64,000 bases of DNA from positions 7,624,587 through 7,688,586 of the forward strand of contig CM028931.1 of assembly GCA_016801845.1 (NCBI GenBank), read 5' to 3'. The notes beneath the pieces were generated by a model. It had not been told where the DNA came from. It searched no databases and saw only the letters and a program-made list of their open reading frames with translations. How positions within the stretch are numbered: position 1 is the stretch's first letter; the number at the start of each line of letters is the position of its first letter. Source of the stretch: Polydactylus sextarius (Eukaryota; Chordata; Actinopteri; Polynemidae). Positions 45,559 to 57,900 of the stretch are shown here, piece after piece. The position numbers were made by a program, and so were the translations under genes.

Positions 45559-48100
45559 CCCGAAGCCTGAAACGTCTGTATATTGTTTTTTTTGTTTGTT
45601 TTTTTTTAAAAAAGATCAAAATCTTTGCTTGAAGGCCAAAGAAGTGAGAAGACGGAACAAACTCTAAACAGTCAAACCTGTATTATTATTATTATTATTT
45701 TTCTTTTTCTTTGATAGGTAGGCGTCGGCGTCACCGTTAAGTTCTCCCCGCTCATGTTTATTATGCGATTAACGGTAGCTTCCCGACACCTTTCTCACCG
45801 CGGAGATTATATGTCAGATAGATCAGTTTGTGATGGCGAGGAGGTGAAGATGTAACATTCCTGCTGCTGGGCTGAGCTGGGCTGAGCTCGGGCAGAAACT
45901 GAGGGGATAAAGCCTTCCCGAAACACTTGAGGTTGCGCGGAAAAAGCGGCAAAACATATCGAACTCCGGGGTCCGGTGGCTGTGCTTTCAGTTTGTCGGG
46001 TCAAAGGTCACGTGACGCGACAAACGGACTCGTCGAGTGCCTTCCCTTCCCCCATCTACGTCTGTGTTTGTTTCTTGTCGCCTCTTATCGTTGATCAAAA
46101 GTGAAAATCAACCCACTTTATCCACGAATGCTGTTGTATTTTATTGTTTTCTTATTGTCAACAAATCCAAAGCAAACAGTCATCACTTCTACTTTCCCCT
46201 CAGTCACTAATCGCTTTTATTAATGTAGTTAAAAAAAAAGAAGAAGAAAAAAAAAGTAGGTCACATATATTGAAATAGGGGTGTATTTATGAGGGACTAT
46301 TTTCATCTGCGGATTAGTAACACGTTCGGTGCCCCTACCTGGTGAGTGTTTCTGTAGCGGCCATGTTTGTCTTAACGAGGGAGCCAGTGCAATAAGAGAA
46401 AAAAATTAAACGTGTTCGTGTTGGGATTTATTGACAATAAGAATAATAATTTAGTAAAGAATTTATTCCGAAAGCGTCGTACGCGTACGCGTCGTGCGCG
46501 AGAAACGCCGCCACGTTTGCGTCTCCACATTTACGTCGCGTTAACTTTGCTTCCAGACCAAATGATTCATGTTTAAGTTGAAGGGTGAATATTATCTTAA
46601 CAATAAATTGTACGTAAAAAAAAAAAAAAAGAAGAAAAGAACAAAAAAAGAAGGGGACGAAAGGCCGGCGGTTTAATACTGAAAGAAAGATGAGTTGCTG
46701 TAAAACTTTGCACTACCCACAATCATGAAAGTGTCCCCTTTAAACCCGGCCACAGAGCAGATGAATTGTACGCGCTGTGGATTATTTCCCGCTTTTTTTT
46801 GTTTGTTTGTTTGTTTGTTTTTTGTGGGTTTGCAGCAAATCCGTCACCTAAAAACCGCCTCTGACCGCATGTGTGGCTTTTCGTTCGTTTTGTTTGTTTG
46901 TCAAATTCATTTCATGTCGCTCTGCTGATGGGGGATCTGTGAATATGTGCTGAATGCAAGACGTAGATTTAAAAAAAAAAAAAAGAAAGAAAGAAAGAAA
47001 AAAAAAAAAGCACTAAATTATGCAAATACTGTGTGTTTGACATCCAAGCACCCATTAAAATTCATGTTGAATTCAACTGATTTTGGACTTTTTATGTGTT
47101 CAAAGGATGTACTTTTTTATTATTTTGTCAAAATATAATTGAGATGGTAAATAGTTGCAAGTTAATACTGAGATTTATTCTACTTTAGCCAAAAATCTTG
47201 CATTTCCATGTTAAATTATCAATATTTCAACTTCAAATCAAAAGTACAAGTCGAAACCTTGTCTTTCTATGTACAAAAAAAAGATATTTCTCTAATTAAA
47301 TTGTTACTTTGTTACTTTTTAAAACTATTACCACGTTAAATTCATCTTTATTTCAGGTTAAAACAGCCTAGCTAGGCTTTAGCCTTTAGCTAGCGGGCTC
47401 TAGTTAGCATCAAGGAGCAACAACGGATGCTGTCAGCGTACCTTCAAAATAAAAGCGGAAACTGTTGCTTGAATTCGATATTTGTCCAAATATTTGTATT
47501 TATTTGTCTTTTTTTTTATTACAGTTATCGTTATTAAAACTATTAACGAGACGCAATGCGGTAAATGTATTATAATGTAATTAATTAACGATTAAAAATT
47601 ATATTTTTTTTAACGTAAGTTTGTCGACAAAAAATAAATCAGGAACCAGGTTGTGTTGTCGCTTTAAATGCCGCTTTATTGACGAAAATATATATTTTTT
47701 TATTTAAATAATAAAAAATTTGAATGCGTCGTGACGGTTTGTAACGGTCGCACGCGGCTCAAATAAAATAAAAGCACAGTTTTTTTTTTTTTTTTTTTTT
47801 TTTTTAATGAAGTTACTTTCATGGCGGAAAAGAAGAGTGAAGCGGTGACGTTTATATTATTAAAAAAAAAAAAAAAAGTGTGTCCACCGGTTCAAACACC
47901 GGCTCCGTCTCTTCAGCTGTCGGAGGAGGTTGATGCCTCGCGGGCAGATATGATGTAATCAACCGCTCGAGCTCTGTATATACACACACACACACACACA
48001 CACACTCACGGAGGCAGCACGAGCTACGGAGCTTCGGTTGGACCATTACCTCAACACACGGTTGGATTTCTGCTGCCTCGGTACTTTTGTTTTTTAATTT
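45559..48100. other. SYNJ2BP 3' UTR and SYNJ2BP-DESI2 intergenic region
   Basis: No further gene. It contains A/T homopolymers (46617-46631, 46971-47010, 47779-47805, 47863-47877) and a (CA)n at about 47981-48005. The last few hundred bases turn G/C-rich towards the DESI2 leader. Confidence 0.5.
46602..46607 (+). terminator. synj2bp: Candidate poly(A) signal of SYNJ2BP
   Basis: AATAAA about 1.04 kb after the stop, followed 8 bases later by an A-rich run. No stronger candidate was seen between 45559 and 46600. Confidence 0.4.
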
Positions 48101-48169
48101 GATTTTATTTTTTTCTAAAACGTCGTCAAACTATTGTTCGTCGTTTTATTTTATTTAACCGGAGGAGTC

Positions 48170-48295
48170 ATGTCGCGGAGGTCTGTACCGACCAGCCTCC
48201 TCCCCTCCTCCGGACCACGAAGAGGATGCTGGATGCGGGCCAGCGGCAGCAGCAGCAGCGGGAGCAGCACCGGCCGGGGATGCTGCTGCTGGTGA
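48170..48295 (+). other. desi2: Upstream ORF in the probable DESI2 leader
   Basis: ATG to TGA, 41 codons (MSRRSVPTS... ending CCCW), Ser/Arg/Gly-rich, in the G/C-rich stretch before the DESI2 start. It resembles no known domain. It would be a uORF only if transcription starts upstream of 48170. (GGT)n at 48760-48786 and an A-run at 48846 separate it from the main start. Confidence 0.35.
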
Positions 48296-48914
48296 ACCGG
48301 GCCCTTCTCTAATTAGCCGCCATGGCTCCGGAGTCTTCACCCACACCTGCTCCATCATCCTCCGCGTGAGAAATGGCCTCGACGTCGGTCGATGACAGCA
48401 GGACGCCCGCTTCGGTTTTCAACACTTGTAGGCCGTTTATGAATCACGTTATCTTTTTGGATTTGATGTTTTTTTCCTAAATACACTTCCTGCTTGTGTG
48501 GGGTTTGTTTCACGGCAGATTTTTTTTTTCTTTTTCTTTTTCTTTTTTTTTTTTTAAATGTGTGTTTTGTTTGTGGATCCGGGACATGGGCCGCGTCCAT
48601 CGCCGCATCCCGCTTCGTCCTGCAGGGATCTGAGCTTCATGCTTTCCTGACCTTACTCAGCCATCATGGCTCTGTGACATCTCGTTAAGCTGCAGCTGCC
48701 CGGGTTTTACTTTTTGGACATTTATCCCATGCAGTAGTTGTTGCACCCCCGCCCCTGCGGTGGTGGTGGTGGTGGTGGTGGTGGTGGACCCTCCAAGCCT
48801 GGATCATACCCACCGCTGCTGCTGCTGTTGTTCCAGATCCTTAAACAAAAAAAAAAAAAAAAAAACAGTGGAGGGTGGTGGGGGTCGTTTGCCTTTCCAT
48901 CTCAGGTTTAAACC

Positions 48915-51900
48915 ATGGCCAATGAACCTGTCATCCTTAACGTGTATGATATGGTAAGAACCAAAATCTAAACTCTTTTTTAGATGTTTTGATCACACAC
49001 ACAAAACTCTCCATGTATAGCAGATCTACCAAACACCTGTTGTTGTTTTTTTTTTTTTTTGTTTCCAAATGCTGCAAAAATCCCAACTGGACTCAAATAT
49101 AACTATGAGCAGAATTCATCCATACTGGCAAAAACACATATAAATCAATTCCGTTTGGTGTTGACACTTATATCTTAATAATAAAAACTGAAACAAATGT
49201 TTAATTAATATATTTTTTAATGGGATTTGGTGAGCAGTCACACCCATGTTTTAAAGATTTACCGCAACACTTAAGTGAAGGAGCGTATGGTTGGTATGTA
49301 TATACACTGTGAGGACGTGGCTTTATCTGGTTCGCTGCAGACATGCATTGTGTTATGTGATCGTGTTCTTCCGTTATTTATCTGTTAAGTCAGCCATTAT
49401 AAAGCACCGTCTCTGTGTTGCTGAGCACGTTGGAATAAGTAAGATCTGATATTCTTCTGGTGTTAAAAACATTTAAAAAAAAACAAAAACAAAACAAAAA
49501 GTGGCATCAAATGGAGCCTGTGTGAAACCAGAACCAGAACTCCAACCCTGTGACCTCTGTCGCCGTGCCCTCAGCTCACATGATACACACTTCAGCAAAA
49601 GACAAGGGTTCTCATTCAGACATGTGCCCACTGCCTGGCGCCTCCTGTGTGAATATTACGCAACATGTTGCCTTAAATGCACAGATTTAGTCCATTTACA
49701 GTCAGACGTGTGTCTCTACGGGAAACGCTTCGCTTCAGCTTCCCTTATTCAGCATTTCTGAGCGGCATATGCTGCTTCCTGTAGCTGTCAGTCAATACGC
49801 AGACATTATCAGTGTTTATTTGTCAACAATAAACGATTCCTGTCCAACTCTAATGTACACGAGACAACGTATTATCCCACGCGCACATGAAATGGCTCCA
49901 AAACGCTTTGACTTTGCATAGATCGACACATTAGACTTCTTCACGGGGGGGTTTTCACGGTTTCTTGACATTAAAGTAAAGAAGGTCGAAGGTTGATTTC
50001 ATTCCAGCGCGGCTCCGGGAGCGCCCGGTTTTTAAAGGGTCGTACGGCGGTCAGGTTAAGAGAGGGAGAGAGTGATGGTGAGGGCGGCGACGGTCAGAGT
50101 CAGGCTGACAATTAAAGGCAGGAACATGAGAAGGCGGCGTGAGAGTGATTCACGCGAATGCTGGATCTGTAAAGAGCTTTGGATTGAGGTTGAGCGATGA
50201 GGTCGTTGCAGCAGAGAAGAGTTACATCGGTGACTGTGAAGGCCTCGCTGACGCTTCTGGAGGTGAATTCAGGTCATTTGATCGATGGTTTGTCAGACTT
50301 CGTCCTTGTCTGTGCTTTGTCCTTCCAGGTCGTTCTGGTTTGAAAAGATTTCCATCGATTCCATTTTTTACCTTTCAAGATGAACTGGAGCAACGCAAGT
50401 TACACATAATACTTTTACAGAAGTACTTTGGTGTAAAATGAACTTTGGGGTGTTAAAACATGATAACGAGTTGTTATGTTTGCTGAGGAGCTAAACTACA
50501 CTAGCCCATTTCATTACAAACATTTTTATTTTTATCGTTTTTGTCAAAAAGACTCACAATGCAAGTGATTGGGGCAGCCAGGCAGCTCCACACTTCCTTG
50601 CTGGTATAACAAGGGTCCTGACATTAAAAACGAGGCGTTGAGAACTTTGTAAGTGAACACATTGTTTATTAAAAAGACATTTTTTACAGGTAGGACCTAG
50701 TGGTAGTTTCCGGTTGTCGCCATGTTAAAAGTTAAGTCCTACAAGTCGATTGACGAACATGAACCAATGGACAGAATAGGAGAGATGGTACAAATTAATT
50801 CTGTGCAAATGCATGGATTTCAACAATATCTGGTCATTGTCTACAAAGGAATTAATCAATTTGTACCATCTCTCCTCCTATTCTGTCCATAGGATTTACT
50901 TTTAACATGGTGGCAATCGAAAACCACCGCTAGTTCCTACCTGTAAAAAAAAAGTCTTTTTAATAAACGATGTTTTCACTTACAAAGTTCTCAACGCCTC
51001 GTTTTAAATGTCAGGACCGTTGTTATACTAACAAGGAAGTGTGGAGCTGCTTTGAGCTGTTTTTAATGGTTTAAAATAGCAACGTCTTCAAGCTGCCTGC
51101 CTGCCCCACTCACTTGCATGGCGAGTCTTTTTCAAGAAAAACCATAAAAATAACAATGTTCGTAATGCAACGGGCTAGCGTAGTTTAGCTCCTCGGCAAA
51201 TATAACAACTTGTTATCATGTTTTACATATCCAAAAATCGTCTAACACCGAATTTTGCCTTTAAGACCAGTGTTGGGTAAAATACTTCCAAAATACAATA
51301 CATTATAGATTACTAGTTACTGTTCTTACAAAGAAATCTGTTACGTTGCATTATTGCTGTCTAAAATATATAAAAGAGTATAAAATAATTACTGTAAAAG
51401 TATTGGTAATACCTGTAATTGTGTTACTTTTGTAATGTGCCCTACACTCACTGTTTACTACGCTAATAATTGTGTTAGCTCATACGTTAGCGTCGTCATT
51501 TTGTATCAGCCCTAGCCGTTAGCTGAATGACGTTAGCTCGGCTGGGCTAGCCGACGCGATGCTAACTGAGAAGAGACCTTTCGAGATGTCACAAGGCGAG
51601 TTAGCGTCGCGTCGGCTAGCCTAAATGAAAAAAAAAATCACTTTACAGGACTTTGGATACTGTTGCAAATTAATATCTAATTCGATGCTGATTTTTAGGA
51701 TCAATTATGTTTTGTTTTTTTTTCTTTTTGTGACAACACCACTTCCTGGTGTGAAATTGCAAAAAGAGTAGAGGTCACCGTAGAAACATGAGTAGATGCT
51801 GTTGACGCAAAGTGAAGATGCTTTTATTGTTCCGCCCTGAGCCCGGAAACGTCTTTTATTATTTATAGGGGACAAGTAGAGCGGCGTGGGTCGTCCGTAG

Positions 51901-54900
51901 TGTGTTTTATCTCGTGGTTGTACGAGGGGATGGGAGCGTCAGTGGGGGTGATGGGTGGGTGGGTGGGTGGGGTGATTGTGGACACATAATCTCCTCATTG
52001 TCTGCAGTGAGGGGCGGCAACGAGGCACGTAGCAACAACAAGCTGCCGTTTTGATTGTCTTGTGTGTGAATTTTTCCTCCCGCAGTTCATAGATTGACTG
52101 GTCAGGAACATCAGAGGCTGTGATTGATTGTGCTGTTATCTGACCTTGTGATGGATCCGTCGCCCTGGTGCATGCTGGGATGCTGCTGCTCTTACAACCG
52201 TGAATAAGAATAAACATACAAAGACAACGAATTGATTACTATTTATTCGCAATAAATGACAGTTTAATAAAACTATTTTAAAGGCGCAATATGTATGTTT
52301 TTGCTATTGCTACGTAGCCAGCATTAGCTAACAGCTGTTTTCTTATCAATCCAGCATAAAAATTTTATTTCTCTTAATCTATAACTTTTTTTTGCTTCTA
52401 CTGAAGTTAGCACGGTAACCAGCTAGCTTCTGTTAGTCTGTAATCGTACATAAATCACATTTAAAACTTTTATTTAAACCAGAAACACTGCTAAAATAAA
52501 GGCAGTGGCAATATAAATAAAGGCAGTTGGTAATGTCAACCTTTGTTGAAAGACAGATGAACACGTGGACACTATGAAAAAGCAAATGCTGTGAAGAATT
52601 ATGTATAAAAATCACAACAACATTAATAAAAATTTTAAAGTGATTGTCCGGAGTAATTTGAACTCAGGGTCTATTTAACCACGGATACGAGATATTGTAC
52701 GTTGGTTGAAGTAATATCGAGTTTGACAGTCTTTTGTTTTCACAACCAAATAGTTAACAATGAAAGTAAATGGGGCAGCCAGCCAAACGTATCTAAATTG
52801 TCATTTTTTAACCACTAATAAGGCTCAAAATATCACTATATGTCCCTACACATAAACTGAAGTACTGATAACTTTGTAAGTGAACTGAGAGTTTATTAAA
52901 AAAAAGACCCTTCAGTGATGAAGGTGTTCCACATCAGCAGATTCGTCATTTTCCTGGACAACAGGCCGATGTCCATAAAGAATGAGGAAAACGGTGAATC
53001 TGCTGATGTGGAACACTCATCACATTGGGTACATTTTGCAAAACAGTCTTTTGTATAAACTCTGTGTCCCGGACGTCGCTTTAAGTCCAGATTTAATCAG
53101 AATATTAATCTTTTTTTAATATCCTCAATAAATCAGGTTTGCAAGGACAATTTGTTACTAATATATACTTATAAAATTATGTTCGCTGTGCAAAGAAAGT
53201 GTAGAAATAAGATAAAATGTATGTTATTTTATGTCTGGTGTTTTGGATGGTATTTTACTGTTACTGTAGTTCAACAGAACAACTGCTATGTAATAATAAA
53301 AATCATAATAAGACGTGTTTCCTCCGCAGAGCTGCAGCTTTTTGACAATTGATCCTAAATGCCTCCTTCCATCTAACCCCCTTCTCTTCTTCTTTCTCTG
53401 CAGTACTGGATAAACGAATACACTTCCAATCTGGGTATTGGAGTCTTCCACTCAGGCATAGAGATCTATGGCAGAGGTAAGACGGAGAGAGAGACGCGGG
53501 GCTGCGATTTCATACCAGGCGCAACATGAAGTCTGGCTTTTAAAAATGGAATATGGAGTCTCGTTCCTAATAACGTGACCCCATTTCTCTGGGTTGAGTC
53601 ACCGCTGACTCACTCTGTGTGTGTGTGTGTTTGTGGTTTTAAAAAAAAAAAGAAAGTGAGGCAGAAACAGCCATGAAACTAGATCACTGGGAACTCCATT
53701 AGAAAATCTGCGACCAGAAATATTGTCTGGTTGCAGACACACACTCGCACACACTCGCACGAAATCGCTGCTCTTAATGGATTTTTGTCATAATGTCGCT
53801 GCATAATTCTACACAACGATGCTGCGAATGATCCTGGAAGGAAAAATATTTGAGTGACTTCAATTGAATTTTACCACGAACTATCAAATGTTTCAAAGGA
53901 GGATGTGCAGTAGATATAAGCATAAATAAAGTCTAATTAAATAGGAATATGAGGTAGATTAAAGAGAGTTATACTGCTAGATTATAAGTTAATTACTAGT
54001 TAAAGTGTTTACATGCGAAACACAACATATGATGGATTAATATAGATTCAAATTAAAATACCCTGTGCTATAAAAAGCAGTTAAATTAAGCTCCATTAGC
54101 TCCATTTGACCAGCCGTGTGCTAATGCATCCCATAATATAATACTGTACACAACGCTATAAATCTGAAAGTGGCTGCTGTGCTGTATAATGAGCACTACT
54201 CTTTGATAGTACCGCCAATGCTATTTATACTTTAGCCAATATTGCGCATTGTGGTTTTTTACATCGTGATGTTGCGCATTTGTGTGTAATTAATAAATGA
54301 ACATAATATTAGCTTAAGAAGAAGCAGCATTTACGTTATATTTAGTAGTTTTGACGAATGGTATCGCTAAAGGACTCTGGACCTGATTAATGAACCCAAC
54401 ACTTAAAGGTGAACCCCGTCACGTGCGAACATATATTCTACTGTTAGAGTCTTTGAGTTAATGTCAGCTGACAAAAAAAATGACGATAGTAGAGATTTGG
54501 TAGCAGCTAACAAGCTAAGTGAATGGGGCAGATTTCTAACGTCAAAGTAAACAGCGTTTTTGTGGCACCAAAGAGGCTGTACGCCTTACAAACATATGGT
54601 TATATCTGTTTAACTCACTAGTGGTAAAGAAACTATAGAAAACCAAAACTTTTCCTGTCCGTACTTTCACAATAAAAGCCTCCTGCTAGTTTGCCGGCGC
54701 GAAGCAGCAGCAGACGGTGTTTGAAAAATAGCGGTGCTTGTGAAGACACTCCCTCCGACCAATCGGCGGCGGGGAGTCTGTTCACATCACGTTTTACTAT
54801 TGACTCAGTTTGCTTGGTAACTCGGCAGAGTAGGAATTAAAAAAGTAGCTGGTAACAGGAACTAGCACCAAGTGGAAAACACTAGAAACTGAGTAGAGTC

Positions 54901-57900
54901 AAGTTGAGTAGATGCTAATGGAAAAGATGCAATAGTGTTATGTTGGTAAGGCTCCTGGCTGTTTTTACACGGGGCTTAAAAAGAGATGTTCAGCCTCTTT
55001 AGTGACACAAAAACACTGTTTACTTTGAGTTTAGAAAAATCTGCCCCATTCACTTAGCTTATCAGCTCCCTGACCCGGCTCACCGCTACCACCACATCTC
55101 CACTAACTTAGCACTGATGAGTTTCATTTTTTGTCAACTAACCTTACTCAAAGACCTCTAGCAGTAGGATATAGGTTCAAATTTGTCGGAGTTCACCTTT
55201 AAGTCACCATCTAACAAGTCAAAGTTTTAAGTCCTGGTTAAAAATTTCCGTTCATCTCCTACCAGGAGTGGGGTTCGAACCCACGAGGACTATTGTCCAT
55301 TGGATCTTAAGTCCAACGCCTTAACCACTCGGCCATCCTGGTTGATGTGACTGTAAACAGCGATGTATTATGGGTAATATTGTTATTATGTCATTAAAGT
55401 ATCAAAAGTAAGAAAAATGGCCCTGTGAGTGTCGGGCTATTACAGTATTATATTAGGCTACATCACATCATTGTGTTACATCACTGGGTTATCATCACTG
55501 ATGCACTAATGTGTAAGTGATCCTGTTGCAGATGGCGGAGCTGGTTTTAATTACTTTACAGACTGTTAAGTTGTTTTATCTGAAACGCTCATCGTCATCT
55601 GCTTTGTATGTAAAATGCTTTTTTTGTAGATTCGAATTGTTGAGAGATGTTGCAGATAGTTTGAGTTTGTTCCAGTGAATCTAAAACACACGGGAATCCG
55701 AGACAAGTAATAAAAAAAGCAGCAACGGCCGAGTGTTTGTTGTTTGAATGTGTCTATTCAGATTTAATTCAGGAGCTGTATAACCAACAGTTTGCTGTGA
55801 CCCTGGTGTTCATCACTGTTTGCTGTAAATACACAGCACTGGTCTGTAATTAGCCAGAACCTAATGATTTAAATACAGCGCGACTGTGATTAATGGCTGG
55901 TTTCTGTGTAATTATAGTCGTTTGGCTCTTTTATTCGAGGACTTAACCTGCAATTTGCGTCTTTGTCTTCACAGAATTTGCATACGGGGGTCATCCGTAC
56001 CCTTTCAGCGGCATCTTTGAGATCAATCCGGGCAACGCCGCCGAGCTGGGAGAGACATTCAAATTCAAGTGAGCGTGCTTCCGAGTTTAGCATACAATGC
56101 ATCGGCGTGTCGTAAATGTTAACGGTGGAGATAAGTGCGCCGTCGTGTCTCTTTTCAAAACAGGGAGGCCATTGTTTTGGGCACCACAGACTTCACAGAG
56201 GAGGACATAGACAAAATCATGGAGGAGCTCGGCAAAGAGTTCAAAGGGAACGCCTACCATCTAATGCACAAAAACTGCAACCACTTCTCCTCCTCGCTGT
56301 CTGAGGTCAGTCTATATTTTCACTGGAATACACTTAAAGGTTCATTTCACCAACTTTCCACATAGAAAAACAGTATAAGGAGGCCTACTCAACCTGTGAA
56401 AACTGTTGCGTAATGTATCGTTAGCTTAGCTTGAGCTTTAACACTACAAAGCGTCAATTTCCACGAACTGTTATAAAGAGTTTCTTGATCCCCAAAGGAT
56501 GAATTCATTGCATTTCTGGTTCGTGATCCTAGTACACACTAGTCAACTTCACCAATGATTTGTGAGTCTCAACAACTGGTCTGAAACCTGTAGTGTTCAC
56601 ACTACAAGACTCGTCAGTGATTGACTCCCGATCACACCGTGACGTCACCAAACTATACGTCTGGTCACGTGAACTAGACAGGATGTAGCTGCTGCTTCTC
56701 ACCGTGAAGACGCCGCCTCCGACACAGATTAAACCGCTAAACCACCGTGTAAACATGAACAAATTCAACCAATCATTGTGGATATTCGTGAAGTCTTTGA
56801 CTGGTGACTACCTATAGTAGCTACAGTCAAGGAGACTGGACACATTAAAAACTAATTTTATGATCAAAACTATTACTAAACCGCTAAACCACCGTGGTAA
56901 CATCACGGCAACATGGTGGTTTTAATGGTGTAGCTAAAATCAGCAGCAGACCTCCCTGGTACCGGGTAACGTTTGGACGTTGCAGAGAAACCAGGAAGTA
57001 AAGACGTTTAGATGTGAAAACACATGAAAACAATCTTCTTACTCATTGGTCAGAACCTCCAGGATTTAATGACGTTACAATCACAACTATTAACACAAAT
57101 TCAAACAATCATTGTGGATATTCCTGAGGTCTTTGACTGGTGACTACCTATAGCAGCTACAGTCAAGGAGACTGGACTTACACATTAAAAAGTAATATTA
57201 TGATGGAAACTATTACTAAACCGGTAAACCACAGTGTAAACATCACCATCAGCAGCAGAGGACCAAGTCCACCAGAAACCACGACTCAAAATTGTTGGTA
57301 AAGTCAACTAGTGTCAACTAGGATTAAAACTTTTCATTGAGCAACACCATCAGGTGAAGGTTTTGCGGGAGTTTGTTTGTGATGTGTAGAGAATAAAACC
57401 ATTAGAATCGTCTTGACCTTAGACAATCATAGAAGCCTAAGTCACGCTCATTCACCGGGTCCTCGGATCGATTAAAAAAAAAAACAATGAAAGTCAATGG
57501 AGAGATATTTTCCTAGGTTAGCGTAGCTAGCTGTTAAGCTAACGCTATGTGGTCTCAAGTAACGTTTGCTACCTGTTCCTAAACAGTGCTCACAAACAAC
57601 ATATGCGAAAACCATGACCCTTTTCAAATAGGACCAGAAAATAATTCTTATCTCTCTATTGACTCTCATTCATAATTTTTACGAGCGTAGGACCCATGGA
57701 TAGGAAGTGGATGGATGGGACTTAGGGTCCCTATTTATGTGGTTTGTCTTTTTCCAGCTGCTGTGTGGACGGGAAATCCCCCGCTGGGTGAACAGGTTGG
57801 CGTACTTCAGCTCGTGCATCCCGTTCCTGCAGAGCTGCCTCCCGAAGGAGTGGTTGACCCCGGCGGCGCTGCAGAGCCACATCAGCCTCGGCCTCCACAA

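Noticed and set aside
49501..49761. 86-codon Cys-containing ORF in DESI2 intron 1 as a separate gene
   Set aside because: No recognisable domain, no promoter or poly(A) context; kept only as an unassigned stretch.
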